This document shows positions 7,418 to 17,200 of a DNA stretch of 64,000 nt, one piece after another. This stretch comes from Sandaracinus amylolyticus. Lineage in GTDB: Bacteria; Myxococcota_A; Polyangia; Polyangiales; Sandaracinaceae. Within the stretch, counting starts at the first letter, position 1. Each line of letters starts with the position of its first letter. Below the pieces are notes generated by a model. It ran no database searches. It was not told where the DNA came from and worked only from the letters and a program-made list of their open reading frames with translations. The stretch covers positions 4,526,001 through 4,590,000 of the forward strand of contig NZ_CP070225.1 of the NCBI RefSeq assembly GCF_021631985.1, given 5' to 3'. A program made the translations under genes and the position numbers.

Positions 7418-9031
7418 TCACGCCTCGAGCGGCCAGTACACGCGCAGCAGCGTGCGCGCCGCGCAGTCGTCGAGCTCGAGGACCACACGATCTCCGCCGA
7501 CGTCCCGGTGACAGCGGAGTGGCGTCTCCTGTCCGGTCGCGAGGTCCGTCGTGCTCGCGAACGCGCTCCCCGCGTGCGCGCCGAGCCCCTCGAGCACCAG
7601 CCGCGATCGCCGCGCGCGATAGCGGTTCATCAGGCCGATCCACTCGAAGGGCGAGCTCGCTGCGCCGCGCACGCGCGACGCCTCGTCGAGGCTCCGGCAC
7701 ACACCACCATCGACGCGATAGCGGGTGAGCCCGCCGAGCCCGAGCTCGAGCTGCGCCGGCGTCGCGCGCGCCGGTGACGCGCGATCGAGCGACTCGAGCA
7801 GCGCACCGCGCGCGCCTTCGATCGTCTCGACGTAGCGCCGCGGTCCCCGGCCGTTGGGCTCGACGCGGCGCTCGCACTCGTAGTCCCAGCGCCGCGCGCC
7901 GAAGCGCCGCGCGTTCATGAGGCGAACCCGCGACTCGTTCGTGATCAGCTTCGGACCGCTGCGCGGATGCGCGCCTTCGATCGGATGGAGGCGCCACCTC
8001 GCGCCCTCGCGCTCGGCCCAGACCAGCGGGCGATACGCCGTCTCGCCCGCAGAGCGGCCCTTCCATCCGAACGACACCGCCTCGATCGTGATCGCGTCGC
8101 CCTCGAGCTCGATCACGTTGAACGAGGGCCAGAGGCGCGCGGTGTCACGCGGTGACGTCGGGCTCCAGCGCTGCGCCGTCCCCGCGCTCCCCGCCGACAC
8201 CAGCAGCACGTCGCCCTGCCCTGCCTCGGTCGCCTCGAGCTTGCGCGCGGTCGCGTAGTGCTTGTGGCCGTGCAGCACGAGCACCGCGCGCCGCAGATCG
8301 TGCAGCGTCGAGAGCGCCGTGCCCGCGCCCAGCGCGGTCATCGTGAGCTCCTCGCGATCGGCGTGCGCGACGAGGACCGGCAGGATCCGGTGCAACATCC
8401 AGCACAGCGCCGGATGCATGCGATGCGTCTCGATGGGACCGAGATCGGTGAGCGGCGTCGGGACGAGGTGGTGGTGCAAGAGGAACAGCACCGGCCAGTC
8501 GGGCTCGGCATCGCCGATCTGCGCGGCCGCGTGCAGCAGATCTTCGTGGCGCACCACGCCGCCCGCGCTGAGCCAGCCGTGGGGCAGGTACGTCGAGTCG
8601 TAGGCGATCGCCCAGAGCGGCTGCGCGTGGAACGCGGGCGGGACGACCTTCGCGAGGAACGGCGTGTCGCAGCCGTGGATCAACATGCGCGCGCCGAGCG
8701 CCTCGCGGACCGCGCGGAAGAGCCCGTCCTGGTGCGGTCCGAAGAGCCCGATCCGGCGGCGATCGTGGTTCCCGGGCACGACGATCGTGGGCACGTCGTC
8801 GCCCAGCGCGCGCGTGATGCACTTGTGGAGCGCGTCGAGCTCGCGCACCGCGACGCGAGGATCGATCGTCGCGCTGTCGAAGACGTCGCCGGTGATCGCG
8901 ATCAGATCGACGCGGCGACCGCGGCGCGCGCGCTCCTTCTCGAGCGCGGTGATCAGCGAGGCCAGGATCGCATCCTGCTCGCGGGGCTCGCCGAGCAGGT
9001 GGAGATCGGAGAGGTGCAGGACGAGCGACAC
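7418..9031 (-). CDS. calcineurin-like metallophosphoesterase
   Basis: A 537-residue protein with all the metal-binding blocks of the family: HLSDLHLLG at the N-terminus, ITGDVFD, VVPGNHD, the LHHHL block and LHGHKHYAT. Such enzymes hydrolyse phosphodiesters or phosphomonoesters at a two-metal centre; the substrate is not predictable here. The GTG start at 9031 is chosen because the protein then begins right at SLVLHLSDLHL and has GGAGAG upstream. ATGs at 9070 and 9157 are alternatives. The roughly 280 residues after the catalytic domain form an uncharacterised C-terminal region. The gene is divergent from the YncE/phosphoesterase lipoprotein. Confidence 0.88.
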   Translation of the reverse strand: MSLVLHLSDLHLLGEPREQDAILASLITALEKERARRGRRVDLIAITGDVFDSATIDPRVAVRELDALHKCITRALGDDVPTIVVPGNHDRRRIGLFGPHQDGLFRAVREALGARMLIHGCDTPFLAKVVPPAFHAQPLWAIAYDSTYLPHGWLSAGGVVRHEDLLHAAAQIGDAEPDWPVLFLLHHHLVPTPLTDLGPIETHRMHPALCWMLHRILPVLVAHADREELTMTALGAGTALSTLHDLRRAVLVLHGHKHYATARKLEATEAGQGDVLLVSAGSAGTAQRWSPTSPRDTARLWPSFNVIELEGDAITIEAVSFGWKGRSAGETAYRPLVWAEREGARWRLHPIEGAHPRSGPKLITNESRVRLMNARRFGARRWDYECERRVEPNGRGPRRYVETIEGARGALLESLDRASPARATPAQLELGLGGLTRYRVDGGVCRSLDEASRVRGAASSPFEWIGLMNRYRARRSRLVLEGLGAHAGSAFASTTDLATGQETPLRCHRDVGGDRVVLELDDCAARTLLRVYWPLEA

Positions 9032-9164
9032 GCGCGCGAACTCTCCGCGCACGTCGCGGCGCGCGCGCATCGTGTCGGTGACGAGCGGCGCACGCCTCGG
9101 TGACCCCGATTCGTCACCGGCCCGGCCTTGCGCGGCGCGGGAGCGTCGATCGACCATCGCGCGC

Positions 9165-11720
9165 GTGCGCAGGACATCGAAGGGGGCGATCGCGCTGGGG
9201 CTGGTGTGCGGCGCGCTCGCCGCGTGCGGCGACGACGACGCGGTGATCGAGGCCGACGCGGGGACCGACTCGGGCCCACCGCCGAGCTGTCTCGCGAGCG
9301 CGGGCGACTTCCCGACGCCCAGCCCGGGCGCGTGCAGCGCGACGGTGCTCGAGGGCGCCACGCTCGCGGCGGGGGCCGAGGGCGAGTCCGGGTGGATCAT
9401 CCCGGGCGGTGAGCGGCTCGTTCGCGTCGGCCGCAACCTGCCGCCCGGCGGGTTCCCGATGCGCGTCATCGCGGTGCCGGGGACGCGCTACGTCGTCGTG
9501 AGCGACGGGGGCCTGCGCGAAGAGACGCTCTCGGTCGTCGATCTCGACACGCTCACCGTCGTGGGCGAGGACGAGTTCGCCTACACCGAGAGCGAAGCGC
9601 TCTTCCTCGGTCTCGCGATCTCCGACGACGGCCGGCGGCTCTGGGCGTCGGGCGGCGGCACCGATCGCATCCTCGCCTACGACCTCGATCCCGCGACCGG
9701 CGCGATCACCGCGAGCGCGGCGCGCACGATCACGGTGAGCGCGACCGAGGGCCGCGCGTACGTCTCGGGGCTCGCGCTGCGCGACGACGGGACGCTCGTC
9801 GCGGCGCTGATGTTCGAGCACGCGCTCGCGCTCTTCGACTCGAGCACCGGCGCGGAGATCGCGCGCGTGCCGCTCGAGGCCGCGAGCTCGCCGTACGACG
9901 TGGTGCTCTCGCCCGATGGCGCGACGGCGTTCGTGTCGCTGTGGGCCGATTCGGCGGTCGCGGTGGTCGATCTCGCGACGCGCGCGGTGACCAGCACCAT
10001 CGCGGTCGGGAAGAACCCGATGGGCCTCGCGCTCTCGCCCGACGGCGCGACGCTCGCGGTCGCGTGCTCCGATTCCGATCACGTCGCGCTGATCGACGTC
10101 GCGACGCGCGCGGTGGGCGAGCGCTTCTACGTCGTCGGCGAGGACGCGCCGCGCGGCGCGGCGCCGGGGGCGCTGCGCTTCGGCGAGGACGGTCGGCTCT
10201 ACGTCGCCGACGCGCTCGAGAACGCGATCGACGTGCTCGAGCGGAGCGGCAGCGCGTGGACGCGCGTCGGCCGCGTGCCGACGATGTGGCACCCGAGCGA
10301 CGTGCTCCCGCTGGGCGACGTCGCGGGCGGCACCGGCTCGCTGGTGTTCCTCAACGCGCGCCACGTCGGCACCGGCGCGAACACGACGCCGGACAGCACC
10401 GACATCACCCAGCTCATGGCGGGCAGCATGAGCGTCGTCGATCCCGGCACGTTCGACGACGCGCAGCTCGCGACGTGGGCGAGCGAGATCGCGGAGAACA
10501 ACGCGCGCATGAGCGATCTCGTGACCGTCGAGTGCGAGGGCGGTGCGGCGAACGACTTCCCGATCCCGCGTCCCGGTGAGGGCGCGTCCTCGCGCATCCG
10601 CCACGTCGTGCTCGTGATCCGCGAGAACAAGACGTACGACGCGTACCTCGGGAACCTCACCGACGAGAGCGGCGTGCCGCACGGCAACGGCGATCCCGCG
10701 CTCACGCTGATCCCGGGCGCGGAGATCGATCAGGTGATCCCGAACACGCGCGCGCTCGCGCTCGGGTTCGCGCTCGGCGACAACTACTACTCGCACGCCG
10801 AGCAGTCGGTGCAGGGCCACGTGTGGACCAGCATGGGCCGCACCACCGAGTTCGTGGAGCGCAGCTGGCTGACGACGTGGGGCCGCGGCTACTACGCGGT
10901 CCCGCCGCAGGGCACCGCATCTCCGCTCGGCTATCCGGAGGAGGGCAGCGGCTTCGACCGACTCGCGCAGGCGGGCGTCACGATCTCGAACTTCGGCGAG
11001 ATCATCGGCTCGCGCATGGCGCGCCTCGATCCGCGTTATCCGGGGCTCACGTACAGCTACCTGCCAGACGTCGACAAGGCCGAGTTCCTCGGCGGGCGCG
11101 TCGAGAGCTGCATGCTGCAGTCGTTCACGTACGTCGTGCTGCCGAACGATCACACGCGGGGTCGCGATCCCGGCGCGCCCACGCCGCGCTCGATGATCGC
11201 CGACAACGACGAGGCGGTCGGCATCATCGTCGACCGACTGAGCCACAGCACGTACTGGCCCGAGACCGCGATCATCGTCATCGAGGACGACCCGCAGGAC
11301 GGCGGCGATCACGTCGACAACCACCGCTCGCCGCTGCTCGTGATCTCGCCGTGGGCGCGGCGCGGGCACGTGAGCTCGACGCACGTCAGCGAGGCCTCGA
11401 TCTGGCGGACCATCTCGCTGATCTTCGGGATCGAGGAGGACACGCAGAGCCTCGGCTGGCAGCGGGCCGCGCCGCTCTACGACTTCTTCACGTCGACGCC
11501 CGACTACACGCCCTACGACCACATCGAGCGTCGCTGGCCCGAGGAGACGAACCCGCGCGACGGCAGCGCCGACGCGCTGCTCAGCGCGAATTACGACTGG
11601 TCGCGCCCCGACGAGCAGCCCGGGCTCTCGCGCCTGCTCTGGCGTCACTTCCACGGCGGTGCCGAGCCGCCCTGGCCCGCGGCAGCGGAGAGCCCGTTCG
11701 AGGCAGAAGACGACGACTGA
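9165..11720 (+). CDS. YncE-like beta-propeller / phosphoesterase lipoprotein
   Basis: An 851-residue lipoprotein from a GTG start, with signal MRRTSKGAIALGLVCGALAAC and a DAGTDSG-type linker. The first half is a YVTN/YncE propeller (repeats such as VVLSPDGATAFVSLW and MGLALSPDGATLAVACSDSD). The second half is an alkaline-phosphatase-superfamily phosphoesterase: HVVLVIRENKTYDAYLGNL carries the metal-ligand and nucleophile region, and VIEDDPQDGGDHVDNHRSP carries later ligands. This matches proteins known as bifunctional YncE/alkaline phosphatase family. It probably sits on the outer membrane or periplasmic face and acts on a phosphorylated substrate that is not known. Its stop abuts the stop of the convergent next gene. 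Confidence 0.9.
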   Translation: MRRTSKGAIALGLVCGALAACGDDDAVIEADAGTDSGPPPSCLASAGDFPTPSPGACSATVLEGATLAAGAEGESGWIIPGGERLVRVGRNLPPGGFPMRVIAVPGTRYVVVSDGGLREETLSVVDLDTLTVVGEDEFAYTESEALFLGLAISDDGRRLWASGGGTDRILAYDLDPATGAITASAARTITVSATEGRAYVSGLALRDDGTLVAALMFEHALALFDSSTGAEIARVPLEAASSPYDVVLSPDGATAFVSLWADSAVAVVDLATRAVTSTIAVGKNPMGLALSPDGATLAVACSDSDHVALIDVATRAVGERFYVVGEDAPRGAAPGALRFGEDGRLYVADALENAIDVLERSGSAWTRVGRVPTMWHPSDVLPLGDVAGGTGSLVFLNARHVGTGANTTPDSTDITQLMAGSMSVVDPGTFDDAQLATWASEIAENNARMSDLVTVECEGGAANDFPIPRPGEGASSRIRHVVLVIRENKTYDAYLGNLTDESGVPHGNGDPALTLIPGAEIDQVIPNTRALALGFALGDNYYSHAEQSVQGHVWTSMGRTTEFVERSWLTTWGRGYYAVPPQGTASPLGYPEEGSGFDRLAQAGVTISNFGEIIGSRMARLDPRYPGLTYSYLPDVDKAEFLGGRVESCMLQSFTYVVLPNDHTRGRDPGAPTPRSMIADNDEAVGIIVDRLSHSTYWPETAIIVIEDDPQDGGDHVDNHRSPLLVISPWARRGHVSSTHVSEASIWRTISLIFGIEEDTQSLGWQRAAPLYDFFTSTPDYTPYDHIERRWPEETNPRDGSADALLSANYDWSRPDEQPGLSRLLWRHFHGGAEPPWPAAAESPFEAEDDD

Positions 11721-12113
11721 TCAATCGGGCGCGAGCCCGTCCTCGATCCGATCCTCGCCGCGCTGGCGATCCTCGCTCAGCGCGTCGAGGCGCTGCTCGC
11801 GCTCTGCCGCGAGCGACTCGAGCCGCTGATCGCGGCGGCGCTCGATCTGGTCCTCCATCCGCACGCGCTCGCGCGCGAGCTCCTCTTCGAGCTCGGCCTC
11901 GCGGCGCATGCGCAACTGCTCGATGCGCTGATCGATCTCGCCGAGCTGCACCTCGCTGTCGTCGGCGACCTGCTGCTCGCGATGCCCGTAGCGCTCCTCG
12001 AGCCGCACACGACGCTCGTCCATCCGGCGCTCAAACGCGTTCTCCGCCTCCGAGTCACACGCCGCGCACGAGAGCGCGCCGATGAGCGAGAGCACGATTC
12101 CGACGCGCGACAT
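11721..12113 (-). CDS. small coiled-coil lipoprotein
   Basis: A 130-residue protein beginning MSRVGIVLSLIGALSCAAC, a clear lipoprotein signal with Cys 19 as the lipidation site. The rest is almost entirely charged heptad-like helix (RMDERRVRLEERYGHREQ, RRDQRLESLAAEREQRL), so an extended coiled coil anchored to a membrane is expected. The ATG at 12113 has GGAGG upstream. No enzymatic motif is seen. The gene ends base-to-base against the convergent YncE-type gene. Confidence 0.8.
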   Translation of the reverse strand: MSRVGIVLSLIGALSCAACDSEAENAFERRMDERRVRLEERYGHREQQVADDSEVQLGEIDQRIEQLRMRREAELEEELARERVRMEDQIERRRDQRLESLAAEREQRLDALSEDRQRGEDRIEDGLAPD

Positions 12114-12165
12114 GACGCGACCTCCGCCGCGGAAGGACGCATCCCGCATGCCCGACCACGGAATT

Positions 12166-12260
12166 TCTGAGGAGAGCAGGAGTGTTAGGAAAGCAGGAGT
12201 GGGAGCCTCGAGCTCTCCCTCTCCTGCCTTCCTGCTCTCCTTCGAGGATTTCTCCTCAGA
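12166..12260 (-). terminator. long imperfect hairpin after the beta-barrel gene
   Basis: TCTGAGGAGA at 12166-12175 pairs with TCTCCTCAGA at 12251-12260, which includes the stop codon of the minus-strand gene. Inside it, GGAGAGCAGGA (12171-12181) matches TCCTGCTCTCC (12230-12240), and further GCAGGAG/CTCCTGC pairs continue the arms. It sits between two genes of the same strand, as a terminator or mRNA-stabilising structure would. No clear U-tract follows. Confidence 0.5.
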
Positions 12261-13641
12261 ACTGCGCGGTCACGTTCGCGGCGACGTCGATCTGCGTGAG
12301 GCTCTCGATGCGGAAGCGCTGCCCGGGCAGATCGATCACCGCGCGATGGTGCGGGTTGATGATCCCGCTGCGGCACGTGCCCACACGGTTCGGATCGTCG
12401 CTGCTCGCGTTCGGATTGCACGCATCCGCCTGCGTCAGCCCGTACGACGGCGAGTGGAAGATCGCGGTCGTCACGCCGAAGCGCACGTAGCGCGCGGCCT
12501 GGAGCTCGAGCGTGACCTGCCCACCGAGGCGCGCGTGCGCCTGCGTGTCGGTGAGCCCCGTGAAGTCGACCTGCTCGTAGCCCGCCCCCTGACACGTCGC
12601 GCCGCCGGTCACGCCCTCGCACGCCGGGCTCGTCAGGTACGGGTTCGTCGACGAGCCGAGCGCGTCGAAGAGCGGCGAGTAGTCGCGCCCCTCGCTCACG
12701 TAGTCGCCCATGAAGCGCAGATCGATCGAGAAGCGCTGCCAGTGCTGGCGATCCTCCCACGGCATGATCGCGACGCCGGCGGTGAGCCGCCCCTGGATCG
12801 GCGGGCGCTGGTTGATGTACCCCGCGAGGTTGCCGCCCTGGGTGAAGAGGTCCGCCGCGTTCCCCGGGAATTCGATCTGGAACGCGAGGCCGGCGTAGGG
12901 CTCCACGTAGCGATCGCGCCACGATCCGCGCGTCTCGAAGCGCAGCGCGTTGGTGCCGCGCGAGATCCCGGGCTCGCTCCCGCCGCCCTGACACACCACG
13001 TCGCCGCCGTCGCGACGGCACGCGCGCATCGGCTCGTCGATGTTGAAGCGCCCCTCGAGCATGAGCATCCACGTGGGCGCGTGGGGATCGCGCTGCTGGT
13101 TCAGGATCGACCACGCGAGCCCGACGCTCACCCAGTCGAGCCCCGAGCGCGTCGGCGAGCGGAAGCCGTCGCCCGCGGGCACGTCGAAGAGCGGCGCCGG
13201 CGTCATGCTGCGATCGAGCAGCACGGTCGAGGGATCGTCGTTGCCGATGCGCGCCAGCGAGCGATCGTCGCTGAGGACCAGCGGGAGCCGCCCGTAGAGC
13301 GCGAGGTCGCGGAAGATGCCGATGTCGAGCCCGAAGACGAGCTGGTTCACCTCGCGCGAGTAGTCCGCGACGTCGCGCCACTCCCGCGACATCCGCGCGT
13401 CACCCGTGCCCGGCTCGCGCTGGATGCGCCCGAGCTCCCAGGTGCGCACGTAGCCGATCGAGATGTTGAGATCGAAGGGATCCTGATCGTCGAACGCGTC
13501 GATCACGTCGACGAACGACGCGGGCTCGCGCATCAGCACCAGCTCGTCGTCGTCCGCCATCGCGCGTGTGGGCACGAGCAGCGCTGGACCTGCCGCGAAG
13601 AGCACCGAGGCGAGGGCCACGATCCGTGTGATCACGCGCAT
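12256..13641 (-). CDS. predicted outer-membrane beta-barrel protein, unknown function
   Basis: A 461-residue exported protein with an N-terminal signal peptide ([18 protein letters not shown]... to about residue 29). Alternating amphipathic strands follow ([48 protein letters not shown]). The chain ends in NVTAQF; a C-terminal Phe is the usual Bam signal of outer-membrane barrels. Four cysteines lie in presumed loops. I do not recognise a specific family; similar putative barrels are common in myxobacteria. It is divergent from hutH with about 90 bases between the starts. Confidence 0.75.
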   Translation of the reverse strand: MRVITRIVALASVLFAAGPALLVPTRAMADDDELVLMREPASFVDVIDAFDDQDPFDLNISIGYVRTWELGRIQREPGTGDARMSREWRDVADYSREVNQLVFGLDIGIFRDLALYGRLPLVLSDDRSLARIGNDDPSTVLLDRSMTPAPLFDVPAGDGFRSPTRSGLDWVSVGLAWSILNQQRDPHAPTWMLMLEGRFNIDEPMRACRRDGGDVVCQGGGSEPGISRGTNALRFETRGSWRDRYVEPYAGLAFQIEFPGNAADLFTQGGNLAGYINQRPPIQGRLTAGVAIMPWEDRQHWQRFSIDLRFMGDYVSEGRDYSPLFDALGSSTNPYLTSPACEGVTGGATCQGAGYEQVDFTGLTDTQAHARLGGQVTLELQAARYVRFGVTTAIFHSPSYGLTQADACNPNASSDDPNRVGTCRSGIINPHHRAVIDLPGQRFRIESLTQIDVAANVTAQF

Positions 13642-13732
13642 TTCGCGGGCGAGGATAGGCAGTGCGGATTCGCAGCGTCAACGGGGCCCAGGCGTTGCTC
13701 CTGCCCTGTGCCCGCGGCAGGCTCGCCGGCCC

Positions 13733-15286
13733 ATGACCCGGCCTCAGGTGCGCCTCGGAGACGCGATTTCCCTCGAGACCCTCGACCTCGTCGCGCGCGG
13801 CGAAGCGACGGTGGTGCTGACCGACGAAGTGCGCGCCCGCATCGATCGTGCGCGCGCCGCGGTGGATCGCCTCGCCGAGGGTGGTGATCGCGCGCCCAAC
13901 GTGTATGGCGTGAACACCGGCTTCGGTGCGCTCGCGGAGACGCGCATCGCGCACGATCAGATCCGCGCGCTGCAGCGCAACCTCGTGCGCAGCCACGCGT
14001 GCGGTGTGGGCCCGCTCCTCCCGCGCGAGGCAGTGCGCGCGATGATGTTCCTGCGCGCGCAGACGATCGCGATGGGCAACTCGGGCGCCCGCGCGAAGAT
14101 CGTCGATCTCGTGATCGCGATGCTCGAGCGCGGCGTGCACCCGTGCATCCCGTCGCAGGGCTCGGTGGGCGCGTCGGGCGATCTCGCGCCGCTGGCTCAC
14201 TTGGCGTTGGTGCTGATCGGCGAGGGCGAGGCCGAGCACCAGGGCACGATCATGCCGGGCGACAAGGCGCTCGCCGCAGCGGGCCTGACGCCGGTCGAGC
14301 TCGAGGCGAAGGAAGGCCTCGCGATGATCAACGGCACGCAGCTGATCACCGCGATCGGCGCGCTCGCCGTGATCCGCGGAGAGCGGCTCTGCACGAACGC
14401 CGACGTCGTGGGCGCGATGTCGCTCGAGGCGCTCAAGGGCACGGGACGTCCCTTCGATCCGCGGGTGCAGCAGGTCCGCCCGCACCCCGGCCAGGCCACG
14501 ACCGCCGCGAACCTGCGCGCGCTCCTCGAGGGCAGCGCGATCATGGAGAGCCACCGCGACTGCGGGAAGGTGCAGGACCCCTACTCGCTGCGCTGCATGC
14601 CGCAGATCCACGGCGCGACGCGCGACGCGCTCGCGTGGGCGCGCCAGGTGATCGAGCGCGAGATCATCGCGTCGGTCGACAACCCGCTGGTGTTCGTCGA
14701 CGAGCGCGGCGAGGCGGACTTCGTGAGCGGCGGCAACTTCCACGGGCAGCCGCTCGCCATCGCGCTCGACACCGCGGCGATCGCGATCGCGGAGCTCGCG
14801 AACTGCGCGGAGCGCCGCCTCGAGCAGCTCGTGAACCCGGCGATGTCGAGCGGCCTGCCGCCCTTCCTCGCGCCGCGCAGCGGGCTCGACTCGGGCTTCA
14901 TGATGGCGCAGGTGACCGCGGCCGCGCTGGTCAGCGAGAACAAGGTCCTCTGCCATCCCTCGAGCGTCGACTCGATCCCGAGCAGCGCGGGCAAGGAGGA
15001 TCACGTCTCGATGGGCAGCATCTCCGCGCGCAAGTGCATGCAGGTCGCGGAGCACGTGCGGACGGTCCTCGCGATCGAGGCGATGGTCGCGGGCCAGGGC
15101 CTCGATCTGCGCCTGCCGCTCGAGCCCGGTGTGGGCGTGCGCGCGGCGCACCTCGCGCTGCGCGAGCACGTGCCCACGCTCACCGAGGATCGCGTGCTGC
15201 ACCCCGACATCGTCCGCTGCTGCGAGCTCGTCGATCGCGGCGTGCTCGTCACCGCGGCCGAGCGCGTCTGCGGTCAGCTGAGCTAA
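13733..15286 (+). CDS. hutH: histidine ammonia-lyase
   Basis: A 517-residue enzyme, the usual length for HutH, converting histidine to urocanate and ammonia in the cytoplasm. The self-cyclising Ala-Ser-Gly triad that forms the MIO cofactor is at residues 147-149 within [28 protein letters not shown] near the N-terminus and the conserved [21 protein letters not shown] segment are also present. The ATG at 13733 begins [14 protein letters not shown]. No other hut gene is nearby, so the rest of histidine degradation must be encoded elsewhere. engB follows after only nine bases. Confidence 0.95.
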   Translation: MTRPQVRLGDAISLETLDLVARGEATVVLTDEVRARIDRARAAVDRLAEGGDRAPNVYGVNTGFGALAETRIAHDQIRALQRNLVRSHACGVGPLLPREAVRAMMFLRAQTIAMGNSGARAKIVDLVIAMLERGVHPCIPSQGSVGASGDLAPLAHLALVLIGEGEAEHQGTIMPGDKALAAAGLTPVELEAKEGLAMINGTQLITAIGALAVIRGERLCTNADVVGAMSLEALKGTGRPFDPRVQQVRPHPGQATTAANLRALLEGSAIMESHRDCGKVQDPYSLRCMPQIHGATRDALAWARQVIEREIIASVDNPLVFVDERGEADFVSGGNFHGQPLAIALDTAAIAIAELANCAERRLEQLVNPAMSSGLPPFLAPRSGLDSGFMMAQVTAAALVSENKVLCHPSSVDSIPSSAGKEDHVSMGSISARKCMQVAEHVRTVLAIEAMVAGQGLDLRLPLEPGVGVRAAHLALREHVPTLTEDRVLHPDIVRCCELVDRGVLVTAAERVCGQLS

Positions 15287-15295
15287 GACAGCGCG

Positions 15296-15940
15296 ATGCA
15301 GGTCGACATCCGCGATGCTCGCTTCGTCGCGAGCGCGATGCGGCAGGATCAGCTCCCGCCGCCCGCCTTCGCCGAGATCGCGTTCGCGGGTCGATCGAAC
15401 GTGGGCAAGAGCAGCCTGATCAACAGGCTGGTGGTGCGGCGCAAGCTGGTGCGCACCAGCTCGACGCCCGGCGCGACCCGCGGACTGCTGCTCTTCCGCA
15501 CCGCTCTCGCGATCCAGCGCGCGGGCAAGGAGCCGCAGCTCGCGACGCTCGATCTCGTCGATCTGCCCGGCTACGGCTTCGCGAAGCGCAGCAAGGTCGA
15601 GCGTCGCTCGTGGGGCCCGATGATCGAGGGCTATCTCGAGAACCGCGTCGGGCTGCGCGCGGTGGTGGTGATCGTCGACGTGCGCCGTGGGCTCGAGGAC
15701 GACGATCGCCAGCTGCTCGAGTTCCTCGATCACATCCGGCGCCCCGCGGTGCTCGTCGCGACCAAGCTCGACAAGCTGCCCGCGAGCCAGCGCCTGCTCG
15801 AGGTCGCGAAGCTCAAGTCGAGCGCGGGACGTCCCGTGGTCGGCGTGAGCTCGGAGACCGGTGATGGCCGCGACCGCCTGTGGTCGCGCCTGATCGCCGC
15901 GGCCGGCATCGCGCCCGCCGACCTCACGACGCCGAGCTGA
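15296..15940 (+). CDS. engB: ribosome biogenesis GTPase EngB (YihA/YsxC)
   Basis: A 214-residue GTPase of the TrmE-Era-EngA-EngB-Septin group. G1 is GRSNVGKS at residues 32-39, G2 lies in the STPGATRG loop, G3 is DLPGYG at 89-94, G4 is TKLDK at 156-160 and G5 is VSSETG. EngB acts in late assembly of the large ribosomal subunit and is usually essential. It lies nine bases after hutH and is probably co-transcribed with it, an unusual pairing. There is no sign of truncation. Confidence 0.95.
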   Translation: MQVDIRDARFVASAMRQDQLPPPAFAEIAFAGRSNVGKSSLINRLVVRRKLVRTSSTPGATRGLLLFRTALAIQRAGKEPQLATLDLVDLPGYGFAKRSKVERRSWGPMIEGYLENRVGLRAVVVIVDVRRGLEDDDRQLLEFLDHIRRPAVLVATKLDKLPASQRLLEVAKLKSSAGRPVVGVSSETGDGRDRLWSRLIAAAGIAPADLTTPS

Positions 15941-16069
15941 TCCAACTCCGCCGCTCTTCCACCGCGCGGGTGTCGCTCGTCGTGAGCGCGCTCACCGGCG
16001 CCGTGGGGGTCGCTTGATCTCGTCGCGCCGTTTGTTGAAAGTTCGACTTCCTACTTCTTAGGAGTCGTC

Positions 16070-17179
16070 GTGACGAACCGCCCGCTTTCGGCGCTCTCGC
16101 TGCTCGTCGTGCTCGCCCTCGTCGCCTGCGACGCGGAGGACGAGGCGTGCCCCGCGGCGCCGTTCGCGACCCCGGGCCCGTTCGTCGCCGGGGTCACGAC
16201 GCTCGACGTCGACGGGCTCGCGGTCGAGGTCTGGTACCCCGCGACCCCCGGAAGCGAAGCCGGCGCGCCGCGCGACACCTACGACATGCGCGACCTGCTC
16301 CCGCCCGAGCTCGCGCCGTCGATCCCCGAGGACGCGCCGACGACGTTCGCCACGCCCGCGCACCGCGACGTGCCGATCGCCAGCGGCCCGTTCCCGGTCG
16401 TGTACTTCAGCCACGGCCTCGGCGGCTATCGCCAGCAGTCGTCGGCGATCACCGCGCACCTCGCGTCGTGGGGCTTCGTCGTCGCCGCGCCCGAGCACGC
16501 CGAGCGGAACCTCGCGACCGTCCTGCTCGTCGCGATGGGCACGCCGGGCGTGTCGATCAGCGACGACGCGTACGATCAGATCCTCGCGGCGCACGCGCGC
16601 CTCGCGATCGAAGAGCGCTTCGCGGGCGCGCTCGATCTCTCGCGCGTCGCGGTGATGGGCCACTCGGCGGGCGGGGGCGCGGTGCAGGCGCTCGTCGATC
16701 GCTCGCCGCTCGAGGCCGACGCGTGGATCGGCATGGCGACGGTCGCTGCGCCGCTCGAGTCGACGGTGCCCGGCCTCTTGCTCGGAGGCAGCCTCGATCA
16801 GCTCGCGACCGTCGCGTCGATGGACGAGCTCTTCGATCACGACGTCGTCGCGTCGCCCGCGCGGCTCGTGCGCATCGAGGGCGCGGGACACCTCGCCTTC
16901 AGCGACATCTGCGTGATCGGCCGCGAGCGCGGCGGCGTGCTCGCGATCGCGCAGGAGGCGGGCCTCGAGATCGACGAGCTCGTCGTGACCCTCGCGACCG
17001 ACGGATGTCAGCCGCAGGCGCTGCCCGCCGAAGAGGCGTGGCCGATCGTCGGTCACTACGCGGTCGCGCACCTGCGCGACGCGCTCGGCGCGACCACGCC
17101 CGCGACGCCGATCACCGGGCTCGAGCCCGACGCCGCCGCGTGCTTCGGCGCGCGCATCGGACGCAACGACGCGCGCTGA
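16070..17179 (+). CDS. alpha/beta-hydrolase lipoprotein (PAF-acetylhydrolase/dienelactone hydrolase-like)
   Basis: A 369-residue protein from a GTG start with GGAG five bases upstream. It has a lipoprotein signal, LLVVLALVACDAED. The hydrolase core shows the oxyanion-hole region VYFSHGLGGYRQQ, the nucleophile elbow VMGHSAGGGAV and a late His in IEGAGHLAFSDIC. It resembles plasma PAF-acetylhydrolase-like or chlorophyllase-like secreted hydrolases, so an ester bond is the likely target. It opens a run of five tightly spaced exported proteins that ends at 19842. Confidence 0.82.
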   Translation: MTNRPLSALSLLVVLALVACDAEDEACPAAPFATPGPFVAGVTTLDVDGLAVEVWYPATPGSEAGAPRDTYDMRDLLPPELAPSIPEDAPTTFATPAHRDVPIASGPFPVVYFSHGLGGYRQQSSAITAHLASWGFVVAAPEHAERNLATVLLVAMGTPGVSISDDAYDQILAAHARLAIEERFAGALDLSRVAVMGHSAGGGAVQALVDRSPLEADAWIGMATVAAPLESTVPGLLLGGSLDQLATVASMDELFDHDVVASPARLVRIEGAGHLAFSDICVIGRERGGVLAIAQEAGLEIDELVVTLATDGCQPQALPAEEAWPIVGHYAVAHLRDALGATTPATPITGLEPDAAACFGARIGRNDAR

Positions 17180-17200
17180 GAGCGCGCCTGGAGGGGGACG

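Noticed and set aside
16021-16069. A sigma-70 promoter (TTGAAA then TTAGGA) before the hydrolase gene
   Set aside because: The -10 element is poor and overlaps the ribosome-binding site, so it cannot be the working promoter.
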